From an uncultured Bacteroides sp. (GTDB lineage Bacteria; Bacteroidota; Bacteroidia; Bacteroidales; Bacteroidaceae): a stretch of DNA of 44,959 bases. A model generated the notes under the pieces. That model worked only from the letters and a program-made list of their open reading frames with translations. It had not been told where the DNA came from and did no database searches. Below, piece by piece: positions 31,756 through 39,897 of this stretch. The translations under genes were made by a program, and so were the position numbers. Position 1 is the stretch's first letter, and every line of letters begins with the position of its first letter. The stretch is taken from assembly GCF_910585845.1 (NCBI RefSeq), contig NZ_CAJUHF010000027.1, positions 1-44,959 on the forward strand, in the 5' to 3' direction.

Positions 31756-33201
31756 TTATGGTGTTGCGGCTTCTTTTTCATTTCTTATAAATTCATAGCA
31801 TCCGGCATCCGGTGCTTTGTCCTGCAGGCGCGATCTTCCGTTTCTGTCCGTCGGATATGCATCGGCATCTTCTTTATTTCCTAAATTGATTGCTTCCGAT
31901 TTCTCTTCAAGAGCGAAATTATAGGCTTGTGTCCTGCTGTCCATCAGAACAAAGTTGTCGTCTTTTCTCCATATCACGTTGATTATCCGGTCATTCTCTT
32001 CTTTTACTGAGTGGATGAGGTTGTGTGAGAAATAGTAGTTGAAAGCTGTGTTCTCATTTTTAGAGCGCCTTCCTTCTATTTCGTCTGTGCCTGAGCCTGC
32101 AATGATGCAGTTGCGGAAGATGGCGGAGGAGAGCGGATAATCGGTACCGTTCCATTCGTTACAGATTTGTAGTGCGGTGCCTTTTCGTACATTCCAGCTG
32201 AAATAGTTTGCCAGCGTGCAATGTGTGAAAGTATAGTCTCCACCTAACAGGCTGACGCAGTTGTTGCCCGCATTACTGATCTCACAGTTCCCGATGACGG
32301 CTTGGCAGGAGGTCAGTTCCAAGCCATTGCCTGATACTTGCCGGATGACGGAAGACTCCAGTGTCAGTTTCGTGCGGTCTGTTCTCGAAGAGTCGCAACG
32401 GATGCCGAAACTCCCTCCGTGAATGTCTGCATACACCAGATGATTGTCGTAACTGGTCGTGAGGAAATGGATGCCACCCCATTGTCCGGGCAGTCGGTCG
32501 TATGGCAGGTAAGGAAACATCCGGTCTGTACGGTCTCCTCGGAAGACAACCGGTGAAGACAGAGTTCCTTCTGCAGATAAACGCCCATGCACCTGCATGC
32601 CTGCTTTCCCGTGGAAGTAGAGGCGGGTACCGGCGGCAAGGGTCAGGTGGGCATTGGGGGCTACACTGATGCTGTCGTAGATCAGTATGGGGCGTTCGGA
32701 GGCTATCAGTGTGTCCTGCTCGATCACTTTGCCCCGGAAGGCGTAGGCATCTTGGGCGTATGCCCATAGCTTCACTTCTTGTCGTATACCGTTCAGTTGG
32801 AAAAGGATGGAATCTCTGATCAGCGTGATGCCCGCGTTTTTCTGTTGGGGTAGGGTAGCTTCTACGAAGATGTATAAACTGTCTTGTCCGGCGATTTCCA
32901 CATCCGCGAATTGTTTTCCCGGCATTCCGTCCAGGTTGATGCGGAAACCGGATTCTCCGGCATCGGCAAGATTGATGGAGGAAATCAGCAGTGCTTTCTT
33001 ATGTGGATTGTATATTTTCAGCTGATAGGTAGAAGTAGGGATGCCGGTGATGACAGTATCCATGCATAGTGTGTCTTGCGAAAACCGGAGCGTATGTTTG
33101 GGATCGGATGAATAGTCATCCGTATCGTCGCACGCTGCAAAGGGACACAGAAGAAACGCGAGGAGTATATATATAATAAGGTGTAGTGCTTTTGATTTCA
33201 T
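31756..33201 (-). CDS. Lipoprotein with right-handed parallel beta-helix
   Basis: A 481-aa surface or periplasmic lipoprotein. The signal ends in FAACDDTDDY (lipobox with Cys24). An Ig-like domain (about 35-140, TLRFSQDTLCMDTVITGIPTST) comes before a beta-helix region (about 215-400) with short repeated strands such as VVFRGD, GGIHF and HLVYADIHGGSFGIRC. The last part (AYNFALEEKSEAINLG, DRNGRSRLQDKAPDAGCYEF) is the usual C-terminal cap of Bacteroidetes beta-helix proteins. Such proteins often bind or cleave polysaccharides, but no lyase active site is evident. The EEP gene follows five bases later. Confidence 0.87.
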   Translation of the reverse strand: MKSKALHLIIYILLAFLLCPFAACDDTDDYSSDPKHTLRFSQDTLCMDTVITGIPTSTYQLKIYNPHKKALLISSINLADAGESGFRINLDGMPGKQFADVEIAGQDSLYIFVEATLPQQKNAGITLIRDSILFQLNGIRQEVKLWAYAQDAYAFRGKVIEQDTLIASERPILIYDSISVAPNAHLTLAAGTRLYFHGKAGMQVHGRLSAEGTLSSPVVFRGDRTDRMFPYLPYDRLPGQWGGIHFLTTSYDNHLVYADIHGGSFGIRCDSSRTDRTKLTLESSVIRQVSGNGLELTSCQAVIGNCEISNAGNNCVSLLGGDYTFTHCTLANYFSWNVRKGTALQICNEWNGTDYPLSSAIFRNCIIAGSGTDEIEGRRSKNENTAFNYYFSHNLIHSVKEENDRIINVIWRKDDNFVLMDSRTQAYNFALEEKSEAINLGNKEDADAYPTDRNGRSRLQDKAPDAGCYEFIRNEKEAATP

Positions 33202-33217
33202 ACCGTATTGGTTGTTA

Positions 33218-33283
33218 AGTTGAGAGTTGAGAATAAAGTGTTGAGAACTGCAAGTTGATGTGTTTAATTCTCAACTCTCAACT
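33218..33283. repeat. 17-bp perfect inverted repeat upstream of the beta-helix gene
   Basis: AGTTGAGAGTTGAGAAT (33218-33234) pairs perfectly with ATTCTCAACTCTCAACT (33267-33283) around 32 bases. Both arms are internally repetitive (GTTGAGA twice). It lies between malQ and the beta-helix gene and could be a structured leader or a dispersed repeat. Confidence 0.75.
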
Positions 33284-33360
33284 CTTCATTCTCAGCTCCT
33301 AATTAATAACGTTATTTCGTTCCCTTTATTATTGGGTTTGTCTTTACTTTGCAAAATACA

Positions 33361-33407
33361 ATGGCACGCAGGATAATGCGGAATCCCGCGTCCATCCTGC
33401 GTGCCAT
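33361..33407 (-). terminator. Terminator-like hairpin after malQ
   Basis: ATGGCACGCAGGAT (33361-33374) pairs perfectly with ATCCTGCGTGCCAT (33394-33407), with an inner GCGG/CCGC stem. It lies about 30 bases after the malQ stop. The T run on the minus strand is short (TGTATTTTG), so it may act as a stabiliser as much as a terminator. Confidence 0.7.
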
Positions 33408-33438
33408 CGCTTTCTTACTTTATATCAAGAGAGATGAA

Positions 33439-36138
33439 TTATCCTCTCCGTCCTGTCGCTTCAATCAGTTCTTTAATCTTTTCGTTCAGGCTGTTCGCTT
33501 TCATCAATTGCTCCAAAGTGAGATGCATGCGATAGCGCCAATAATGCCTTGGATTGGCAGGCACGTTGATACGCTCTTCCTGCACATTCGGATTACGCCA
33601 CTTGCCATCCATAGACAACCAGTCTTGCAACGAGAGGATGCATAGGATGGAATTGCTGTAGAGATGATTACGTACCACCTCCTCGCAAAGTTCCGGAGTA
33701 GCGACTGCCGGGGCGGCTCCATAATGTCCAAGCGTCGTATTGTAATACCGTTGGGTTTGCTGGAAATCTTCCTCCCACCAACCGCGGAGCGTAGACATAT
33801 CATGTGTAGAAATCGTACAAACCGAACGGTATGGATACCATTCCGGATGTCCAAACTCTTGTGCGGGATCTTTAGGCATACGCTGTATCTCCAAACTAAG
33901 GATGCGCAGCTCGTTCATCACCCATGCAACGCAATCGGGAATCATGCCAAGGTCTTCTCCACACACCAACATACGGGTGGATTGTGTCAGCTGTGGTAAT
34001 TTCTTCATGGCTTGGTCGCGCCAGAAGTCATTATGGCGGTGATAGTAATACTGGTCGTACAAACGGTTGAATGCTGCTTTCTCCCAGTCGTTCAGCGCAC
34101 GGTAAATGTAATCATGCTGTACGCCGATGCGTGGGTGGAACATATTCGGGTTCTCGCGATCGGGCACGAACAGCACATCACTGATGAGGGCATACAATCC
34201 GTCACGTATCCAAATGCTGTCTTCGTCGGTCTTTCCGGCAAAATAAGCCTCCACTTTACGCTGCGTGTCGAATTCGGGGCGCATACGATAGACTTCCCAT
34301 GTATCCGTAGGCTCTATGAATGTCTGTTTCACATAGTCGGTATGAGGACCGAACATCTGCCCGAGGAAATATTCATGGATGTATGGTTTCACGAAGAAGT
34401 CTTCGCGGAAAGTGATGCCATAGCTTTCTATCTCTTCGCGAGACATGGGCAGGGCAGGCACAAACTGTCCCAGCAAGCCGTGAACGGCATGCATCGGGAT
34501 TTCCCAAATGCGGAAGAATCCCAATATATGGTCAATGCGGTAAGCGTCAAAGTATTCCGACATCTTGCGGAAACGCTTCATCCACCACGAGTAGCCGTCT
34601 TTCTCCATGACGTCCCAGTTGTAGGTCGGGAGGCCCCAGTTCTGACCGTTTACGGAAAAGTCGTCGGGTGGAGCACCTGCTTGTCCGTTCAGGTTGAAGT
34701 AATAAGGCTCTGTCCAGGCTTCCACGCTGTTGCGGCTGATGCCGATCGGGATATCACCTTTCAGCACTACACCGTTGGCACGGGCGTGCTCCGTTGCGGC
34801 CAGCAATTGCTGGTGCAGGTGGAACTGGATGAAGAAATAGATTGCCACATGCGGGTATTCGGCAGAATCCGGTTGGCATAGTTTCTCGATCTCTTCAGCC
34901 TTATATTCATTGAATCTCGGCCATTCTCTGAAATTAGGCGTTTTGTAAGTGTCCCGCAAGTAACAGAATGCAGCATAAGGCTGCAACCATTCTTGATTGT
35001 TCTCAAAGAAAAGTCGGAAAGCTTTGGAAGTTAATACCTTTTTCCCTTCTTGCTGGTATATCAAGTGGAAGTATTCCCACTTCGTCCGGTTCACCGCCTC
35101 ATAATCTATCGCGGGCAGAGCATTCAACTCCTTCTGGCGTTTTCTGAATTCGGCCATTTTCCCTTTATCCTTCAACGTGCCCATTTGTCTCAGGTCGGCA
35201 TACATGGGGTGGAACGCATAGATGGATATGCTGTTGTAAGGATAGGAGTCCGTCCATGTGTGCGTCATGGTGGTATCGTTGATAGGCAATATCTGCACGG
35301 CTTTCTGATGCGTAAGCACTGCCCAGTCTATCATCTGTCGGAGGTCTCCGAAGTCTCCTACGCCGAAGCTTTTTTCGGAACGTAACGAGAAGATGGGAAC
35401 TGCCACTCCGGTTCCTTTCCAGTCGGGCAGAGAGAAATAGACATAGCGGTCGCCGATGACAAGGGTTTCGTTGGCACCTATCTGCGGATCTGCCATATAG
35501 CGGTTGGGATTGTTTTCCCATGCTTCGGCACGTTGTTCTTTCTTATTATAAAGAATAAACTTATACTCCAGCGGGAAACTGAGCAGGTTGGCATCCATTT
35601 CAATCTGCCATTCGGGGAAGTTGGCGTCACTCATGAGCACTGCCTTGTCCGCATTCCAGTTGCCCAAAGCCTTTTGGTTACCGCAAATACCCAAGCAATG
35701 ATCCTTGTCGATGTAGGGTGCGTACGCCTTTATCTGCAGTCCTTTCTGATAGCTTTTCGGAGCATTGCTGCGCTTGGGATGTGCTAACAACGATTCTGTG
35801 AAAGCAGACGTGTAGAAATATTGCTGTTCGGGCAAGTCTTTCCAGCAGTCTTGCAAGCAGTATACCTTCTTTTTCTTGCCTGATACGTAGAGCATACGGG
35901 GTAGTTTGTTCCACTCGGTCCGTATTACTTTACCATCGCGGTAGATCTGGTAGTTATACTGAACAAAACCATTTTCGGGCAATAAAATGTCCGTTTCCAA
36001 GGTCCAATGAATGCCGTCTACGGTTTGTAGTGGTATGGCATTTCCTTGTTGATTATCACCCAGCTCGGGAACAGAGCCTAAGACTCTGACTTCTTCGCCC
36101 CAACTGGTCCGGTATTCGATATGAAAAGATAATGTCAT
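33439..36138 (-). CDS. malQ: 4-alpha-glucanotransferase with tandem CBM20 domains
   Basis: An 899-aa GH77 amylomaltase-type disproportionating enzyme that transfers alpha-1,4-glucan segments between maltodextrins. Two N-terminal starch-binding CBM20 domains lie at about 1-110 and 125-235 (SFHIEYRTSWGEEVRVLGSVPELGD, and LGICGNQKALGNWNADKAV). The GH77 catalytic part follows, with VPIFSLRSEKSFGVGDFGDL, the nucleophile region AYRIDHILGFFRIWEIP, GEDLG near residue 730 and STHDMSTLRGWW. There is no signal peptide, so it is cytoplasmic, similar to plant DPE2. Start 36138 (MTLSFHIEYR) is preferred to a Met nine codons earlier. It lies downstream of nrdJ with its own promoter region, which contains striking palindromes. 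Confidence 0.95.
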   Translation of the reverse strand: MTLSFHIEYRTSWGEEVRVLGSVPELGDNQQGNAIPLQTVDGIHWTLETDILLPENGFVQYNYQIYRDGKVIRTEWNKLPRMLYVSGKKKKVYCLQDCWKDLPEQQYFYTSAFTESLLAHPKRSNAPKSYQKGLQIKAYAPYIDKDHCLGICGNQKALGNWNADKAVLMSDANFPEWQIEMDANLLSFPLEYKFILYNKKEQRAEAWENNPNRYMADPQIGANETLVIGDRYVYFSLPDWKGTGVAVPIFSLRSEKSFGVGDFGDLRQMIDWAVLTHQKAVQILPINDTTMTHTWTDSYPYNSISIYAFHPMYADLRQMGTLKDKGKMAEFRKRQKELNALPAIDYEAVNRTKWEYFHLIYQQEGKKVLTSKAFRLFFENNQEWLQPYAAFCYLRDTYKTPNFREWPRFNEYKAEEIEKLCQPDSAEYPHVAIYFFIQFHLHQQLLAATEHARANGVVLKGDIPIGISRNSVEAWTEPYYFNLNGQAGAPPDDFSVNGQNWGLPTYNWDVMEKDGYSWWMKRFRKMSEYFDAYRIDHILGFFRIWEIPMHAVHGLLGQFVPALPMSREEIESYGITFREDFFVKPYIHEYFLGQMFGPHTDYVKQTFIEPTDTWEVYRMRPEFDTQRKVEAYFAGKTDEDSIWIRDGLYALISDVLFVPDRENPNMFHPRIGVQHDYIYRALNDWEKAAFNRLYDQYYYHRHNDFWRDQAMKKLPQLTQSTRMLVCGEDLGMIPDCVAWVMNELRILSLEIQRMPKDPAQEFGHPEWYPYRSVCTISTHDMSTLRGWWEEDFQQTQRYYNTTLGHYGAAPAVATPELCEEVVRNHLYSNSILCILSLQDWLSMDGKWRNPNVQEERINVPANPRHYWRYRMHLTLEQLMKANSLNEKIKELIEATGRRG

Positions 36139-36155
36139 ATATATTAGATTTAGCA

Positions 36156-36210
36156 ATAGCTGCAATGATTATGCAAGTATAGACATTATTTTGCATAATC
36201 TCGCAGCTAT
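36156..36210. promoter_or_regulatory. Two-part palindrome over the malQ promoter
   Basis: GATTATGCAA (36167-36176) and TTGCATAATC (36191-36200) are perfect inverted arms 14 bases apart. Outside them ATAGCTGC (36156-36163) and GCAGCTAT (36203-36210) are again perfectly inverted. On the minus strand a -7-like TATACTTG (36174-36181) lies at the edge of the inner arm, so a protein bound here would cover the promoter. It is not followed by a T run, so it is not a terminator. Confidence 0.6.
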
Positions 36211-36238
36211 CTTGATCTAATTTTTTTTTAATCCTATG

Positions 36239-36248
36239 CAAACGTTTG
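36239..36248. promoter_or_regulatory. LacI-type operator candidate upstream of malQ
   Basis: CAAACGTTTG is a perfect 10-base palindrome within TGCAAACGTTTGTG. LacI-family regulators of sugar and maltodextrin genes typically recognise a central CG with AAACGTTT. It lies about 100 bases before malQ and 24 bases after the nrdJ stop. Confidence 0.4.
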
Positions 36249-36271
36249 TGTTTGCCTTCTTGTGCTGGATA

Positions 36272-38809
36272 TTATCCGCAGCGTGATGCGCCGCATGTGG
36301 TACAAATGAGGCATCCTTCTTGATAGACAAGCGTTTCATTTCCGCAGTTCGGGCATTTCTTGCCTTTGGCTGCCGTGCCGTCGGTGATGTACTTCTTCAA
36401 GGCACGTTCCACGCCATTCTTCCAGGTATTGATGCTCTCGCTGTCCAGCTGCAATGAGCCTACCAATTTGATAACCTGTTCGATGGGCATGCGGTAACGC
36501 AATACGCCGGAAATCAGTTTGGCATAATTCCAGTATTCCTTGTTGAACTTTTCGGACAGTCCTTCGATGGTGACTTTGTAGCCGCGTTTGTTTTGGAACT
36601 GGAAATCGTAACGTTTGTTACCGTCTTTATCCACATTCTTGATGATGTGTCCGCTGGTGACGTTCTTCGGAAGGATGATACCTTCGTCGTCGTCCTGCAG
36701 ACCGGTGAAGATTTCATATGGATGTCCGTCCAGTAAACCTACGAATGCTACCCACTTCTCTTTGTTGTTTTGGAAGCGTACGATATCGGCATCGAGTATT
36801 TTCGGGCGGGTTTCCACTATCGTGGGCGGTTTGCAAGGGGGCAGATTGGCCTTCTTGTCACTCTTGGTAGAGATCAGCACGCCGGAACGTGAGCCATCGC
36901 GATAGACCGTACAACCTTTGCAGCCGGATTTCCATGCTTCTACGTATAGCCGGTTTACCAAGTCTTCGTCCACATCATTCGGCAAATTGATGGTGACGCT
37001 GATGGAATGGTCTACCCACTTTTGGATGCGTCCTTGCATCTTGACTTTCATCAGCCAATCTACATCGTTTGAGGTTGCCTTGTAGTAGGGAGACTGCTCA
37101 ACCAGCTTGTCTATCTCCTCTTGCGTGTAGCGTTTGCTGGGATCGTATCCTTCGGCCTCCAGCCATGTCGCAAATTTTGGATGGAAGACGATGTATTCTT
37201 CGAAAGCATCACCAGTATCGTCCACAAAATCGATGTGTACGTTGGTATCGTTGGGGTTGACCTTGCGGCGGCGCTTGTATACCGGAAGGAATACAGGCTC
37301 TATGCCGGAAGTGGTTTGTGTCATCAGGCTGGTGGTACCGGTCGGTGCGATGGTGAGGCAGGCAATGTTGCGTCGTCCGTACTTCTTCATTTCTTCATAC
37401 AGTTCCGGATCAGCTTCGCGTAAGCGGTTGATGAAAGGATTGTTTTTTTCGCGCTCCGTGTTGTAGATCTCGAAGGCACCGCGTTCTTTAGCCATCTCTA
37501 TTGACGAGCGATAAGCATTCAGAGCAATTGTCTTATGCACCTTTTCCGAGAACTCAGTGGCCTCTTCGGTGCCGTAACGCAATCCGAGGGCGGCAAGCAT
37601 GTCTCCTTCGGCTGTGATGCCTACTCCTGTCCGGCGTCCTTGACCGCTTTTCTTATATATCTTTTCCCACAACGTGCGTTCGGTGTGTCTTACGTCTTCG
37701 CTTTCCGGATCGGAATCAATCTTCTCGATGATACGTTCAATCTTCTCCAGTTCGAGATCAATGATGTCATCCATAATGCGCTGTGCCAGGCGTACATGCT
37801 TTTTGAACAGTTCAAAATCGAAATAGGCATCCGATTTGAAAGGATTCACCACATAAGAGTAGAGGTTAATAGCGAGCAGACGGCAGGAGTCGTATGGGCA
37901 CAAGGGGATTTCACCACATGGATTGGTCGATACAGTGCGGTATCCCAAGTCTGCATAACAGTCGGGTACGGATTCCTTCAGAATGGTATCCCAGAACAAT
38001 ACGCCCGGTTCTGCTGATTTCCATGCATTATGCACGATCTTTTTCCACAAGTTGGTTGCGTTGATTTCCTTTTGCACGATCGGATTGTCTACATGGATTG
38101 GATATTGCTGGATGTATGGAGTGCCTGTAGTGGCGGCAGTCATGAAAGCATCGTCTAGTTTCACTGATACGTTGGCACCTGTCACTTTTCCCTCCGTCAT
38201 CTTGGCATCGATGAAGGCTTCTGAATCAGGATGTTTGATAGATACACTCAACATCAGTGCACCGCGGCGGCCGTCTTGTGCTACTTCACGCGTGGAGTTT
38301 GAATAACGTTCCATGAAAGGAACCAGACCGGTGGAAGTCAGTGCAGAGTTCTTTACCGGAGAGCCTTTCGGACGGATGTGTGATAAATCGTGCCCCACAC
38401 CCCCGCGGCGTTTCATCAACTGTACTTGTTCTTCGTCTATTTTGAAGATTGCACCGTATGAATCGGCTTCACCGTCTACTCCGATAACGAAACAGTTGGA
38501 TAAGGAAGCTACCTGATGGTTGTTTCCGATGCCCGTCATCGGGCTTCCTTGCGGCACGATGTACTTGAAATGGTCGAATAAGTCGAATAGCTCTTCTGCG
38601 CTCAATGGATTAGCGTACTTGGCTTCAATGCGTGCCACTTCATTGGCTATTCTCCAATGCATGTCTACTGGGGATTTTTCGTAGATATTCCCGAAAGAAT
38701 CCTTAACTGCATACTTGTTTACCCAAACACGTGCAGCCAATTCGTCACCCTGGAAGTATCGTAAGGATTCTTCGTAGGCTTCGTCATAAGAATAAGTTTG
38801 TTTTTCCAC
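36272..38809 (-). CDS. nrdJ: Adenosylcobalamin-dependent (class II) ribonucleotide reductase
   Basis: An 845-aa enzyme that reduces ribonucleotides to deoxyribonucleotides through adenosylcobalamin radical chemistry. Visible signatures: VASLSNCFVIGVDGEADS (first active-site Cys), KRRGGVGHDLSHIRPKGSPV, NPCGEIPLCPYDSCRL (radical Cys), NIACLTIAPTGTTSLM, and the C-terminal Zn-ribbon (CPNCGNE then CTTCGASRCG), which also supplies the redox-active cysteines. The length is normal for the vitamin B12-dependent NrdJ of Bacteroidetes. It has a full consensus promoter and a leader of about 70 bases without a cobalamin riboswitch. It is oxygen-tolerant, complementing the anaerobic class III enzyme expected elsewhere. 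Confidence 0.95.
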   Translation of the reverse strand: MEKQTYSYDEAYEESLRYFQGDELAARVWVNKYAVKDSFGNIYEKSPVDMHWRIANEVARIEAKYANPLSAEELFDLFDHFKYIVPQGSPMTGIGNNHQVASLSNCFVIGVDGEADSYGAIFKIDEEQVQLMKRRGGVGHDLSHIRPKGSPVKNSALTSTGLVPFMERYSNSTREVAQDGRRGALMLSVSIKHPDSEAFIDAKMTEGKVTGANVSVKLDDAFMTAATTGTPYIQQYPIHVDNPIVQKEINATNLWKKIVHNAWKSAEPGVLFWDTILKESVPDCYADLGYRTVSTNPCGEIPLCPYDSCRLLAINLYSYVVNPFKSDAYFDFELFKKHVRLAQRIMDDIIDLELEKIERIIEKIDSDPESEDVRHTERTLWEKIYKKSGQGRRTGVGITAEGDMLAALGLRYGTEEATEFSEKVHKTIALNAYRSSIEMAKERGAFEIYNTEREKNNPFINRLREADPELYEEMKKYGRRNIACLTIAPTGTTSLMTQTTSGIEPVFLPVYKRRRKVNPNDTNVHIDFVDDTGDAFEEYIVFHPKFATWLEAEGYDPSKRYTQEEIDKLVEQSPYYKATSNDVDWLMKVKMQGRIQKWVDHSISVTINLPNDVDEDLVNRLYVEAWKSGCKGCTVYRDGSRSGVLISTKSDKKANLPPCKPPTIVETRPKILDADIVRFQNNKEKWVAFVGLLDGHPYEIFTGLQDDDEGIILPKNVTSGHIIKNVDKDGNKRYDFQFQNKRGYKVTIEGLSEKFNKEYWNYAKLISGVLRYRMPIEQVIKLVGSLQLDSESINTWKNGVERALKKYITDGTAAKGKKCPNCGNETLVYQEGCLICTTCGASRCG

Positions 38810-38886
38810 GATGCTTTTCTCTTAGATATATTTTTTTAATAAGTATATAATGTAGAAGTGATACTTATCGTTAATAAAAGTGTTTG

Positions 38887-38917
38887 CAAAACTAAGCATG
38901 TTTTTTGGTATATCAAA
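38887..38917 (-). promoter_or_regulatory. Promoter of nrdJ
   Basis: On the minus strand TTTG (38914-38917), a 19-base spacer and TAGTTTTG (38887-38894) match both consensus boxes. The leader to the ATG at 38809 is about 70 bases, AT-rich, with no B12 box. Confidence 0.8.
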
Positions 38918-39127
38918 ATAAAAAGTGAATAAGTTATGAACAGTTTGTCAGTATTCTTGTTGCTAATATTAAAGTTTTGATTATTAGTTTTTTTAATACA
39001 GAAGTAAGATTGGAAAGTTTTCCAAAAAGAAAATTGTGAACCGGAATTGGTGGAACAGATTGTTTCTTTTTAGAAGATACTGGTAAACTTTCAACTTATG
39101 CCTGGCTATGATCTGATATTCTTTTCC

Positions 39128-39135
39128 TATATTTG
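39128..39135 (+). promoter_or_regulatory. -7 box of the nitroreductase gene
   Basis: TATATTTG matches TAnnTTTG. It lies inside the upstream open frame, so the start at 39152 is preferred over 39098. The leader is about 10 bases. Confidence 0.5.
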
Positions 39136-39151
39136 CAAAAAAAACAAGAGA

Positions 39152-39886
39152 ATGGAAACCTTGAAACAAAGAAGAACAATCCGTAAATATCAGCAGAAAG
39201 ATATTTCTTCTGATTTGTTAAATAATTTGCTCGATTCTGCTTTCCGTGCTTCTACGGTAGGAAACATGCAGGTGTATAGTGTCATTGTCACGCGCGATGC
39301 CGACCGGAAAGCCAAACTGGCGCCGGCTCATTTCAATCAGCCGATGGTGCGGACTGCACCTGTCGTACTGACGTTCTGCATTGACCTTCGTCGGTTCAGC
39401 AAGTGGTGCGAGCAGAGGAATGCGGTTCCCGGATATGATAACTTTGAATGGTTTGTGACCGGATCGGTAGATGCTTTGTTGGTGGCGCAGACTTTCTGTG
39501 TGGCAGCTGAGGAGAAAGGGTTAGGAATCTGTTATTTGGGTACTACTACCTATAATCCGCAAATGATAATTGACGCTTTGGAGTTGCCCGAGCTAGTATT
39601 CCCGATCACTACAGTGACGGTGGGATGGCCCGATGAGCTGCCCGCCCAAGTGGATCGTTTGCCGTTGGAGGCTATTGTGCATGAGGAGACTTATCACGAC
39701 TATACGCCGGAAGACATAGATCGGTTGTATGCTTATAAGGAATCCTTGCCGGAGAATAAGCAATTCATTTTGGAAAATAATAAAGAGACGTTGGCACAGG
39801 TCTTTACCGATGTACGCTATCGGAAGGAAGACAATGAGGCGATGTCGGAAAATCTTTGGAAAGTAATGAAAAAGCAGGGTTTTTAA
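39152..39886 (+). CDS. Nitroreductase family protein (NfsA/FRP-like)
   Basis: A 244-aa FMN-dependent oxidoreductase. The N-terminal LKQRRTIRKYQQKDISSDLL holds the FMN-phosphate-binding Arg pattern (RRTIRKY). ASTVGNMQVYSV, the central VDALLVAQTFCVAAEEKGLGICYLGT and VGWPDELPAQVDRLPLEAIVHEETY follow, as in NfsA-type enzymes. It probably reduces quinones, nitro compounds or flavins with NAD(P)H. Start 39152 (METLKQRR) follows the -7 box. Its last bases overlap the convergent dnaA stop by four bases, and both ends share one terminator. Confidence 0.9.
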   Translation: METLKQRRTIRKYQQKDISSDLLNNLLDSAFRASTVGNMQVYSVIVTRDADRKAKLAPAHFNQPMVRTAPVVLTFCIDLRRFSKWCEQRNAVPGYDNFEWFVTGSVDALLVAQTFCVAAEEKGLGICYLGTTTYNPQMIIDALELPELVFPITTVTVGWPDELPAQVDRLPLEAIVHEETYHDYTPEDIDRLYAYKESLPENKQFILENNKETLAQVFTDVRYRKEDNEAMSENLWKVMKKQGF

Positions 39887-39897
39887 TCCTGCTTTTT
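39870..39897. terminator. Bidirectional terminator made from two overlapping gene ends
   Basis: AAAGCAGG and CCTGCTTT form a stem with A and T runs on either side, so it can stop transcription in both directions. It is built from the last codons of the nitroreductase gene and the last codons of dnaA, which overlap by four bases (39883-39886). Confidence 0.85.

Noticed and set aside
34012..34881. 289-codon open frame opposite malQ
   Set aside because: Shadow of the GH77 coding frame; no signal or motif.
38810..39000. Cobalamin riboswitch upstream of nrdJ
   Set aside because: The leader is short and AT-rich and has no B12 box, although the enzyme uses adenosylcobalamin.
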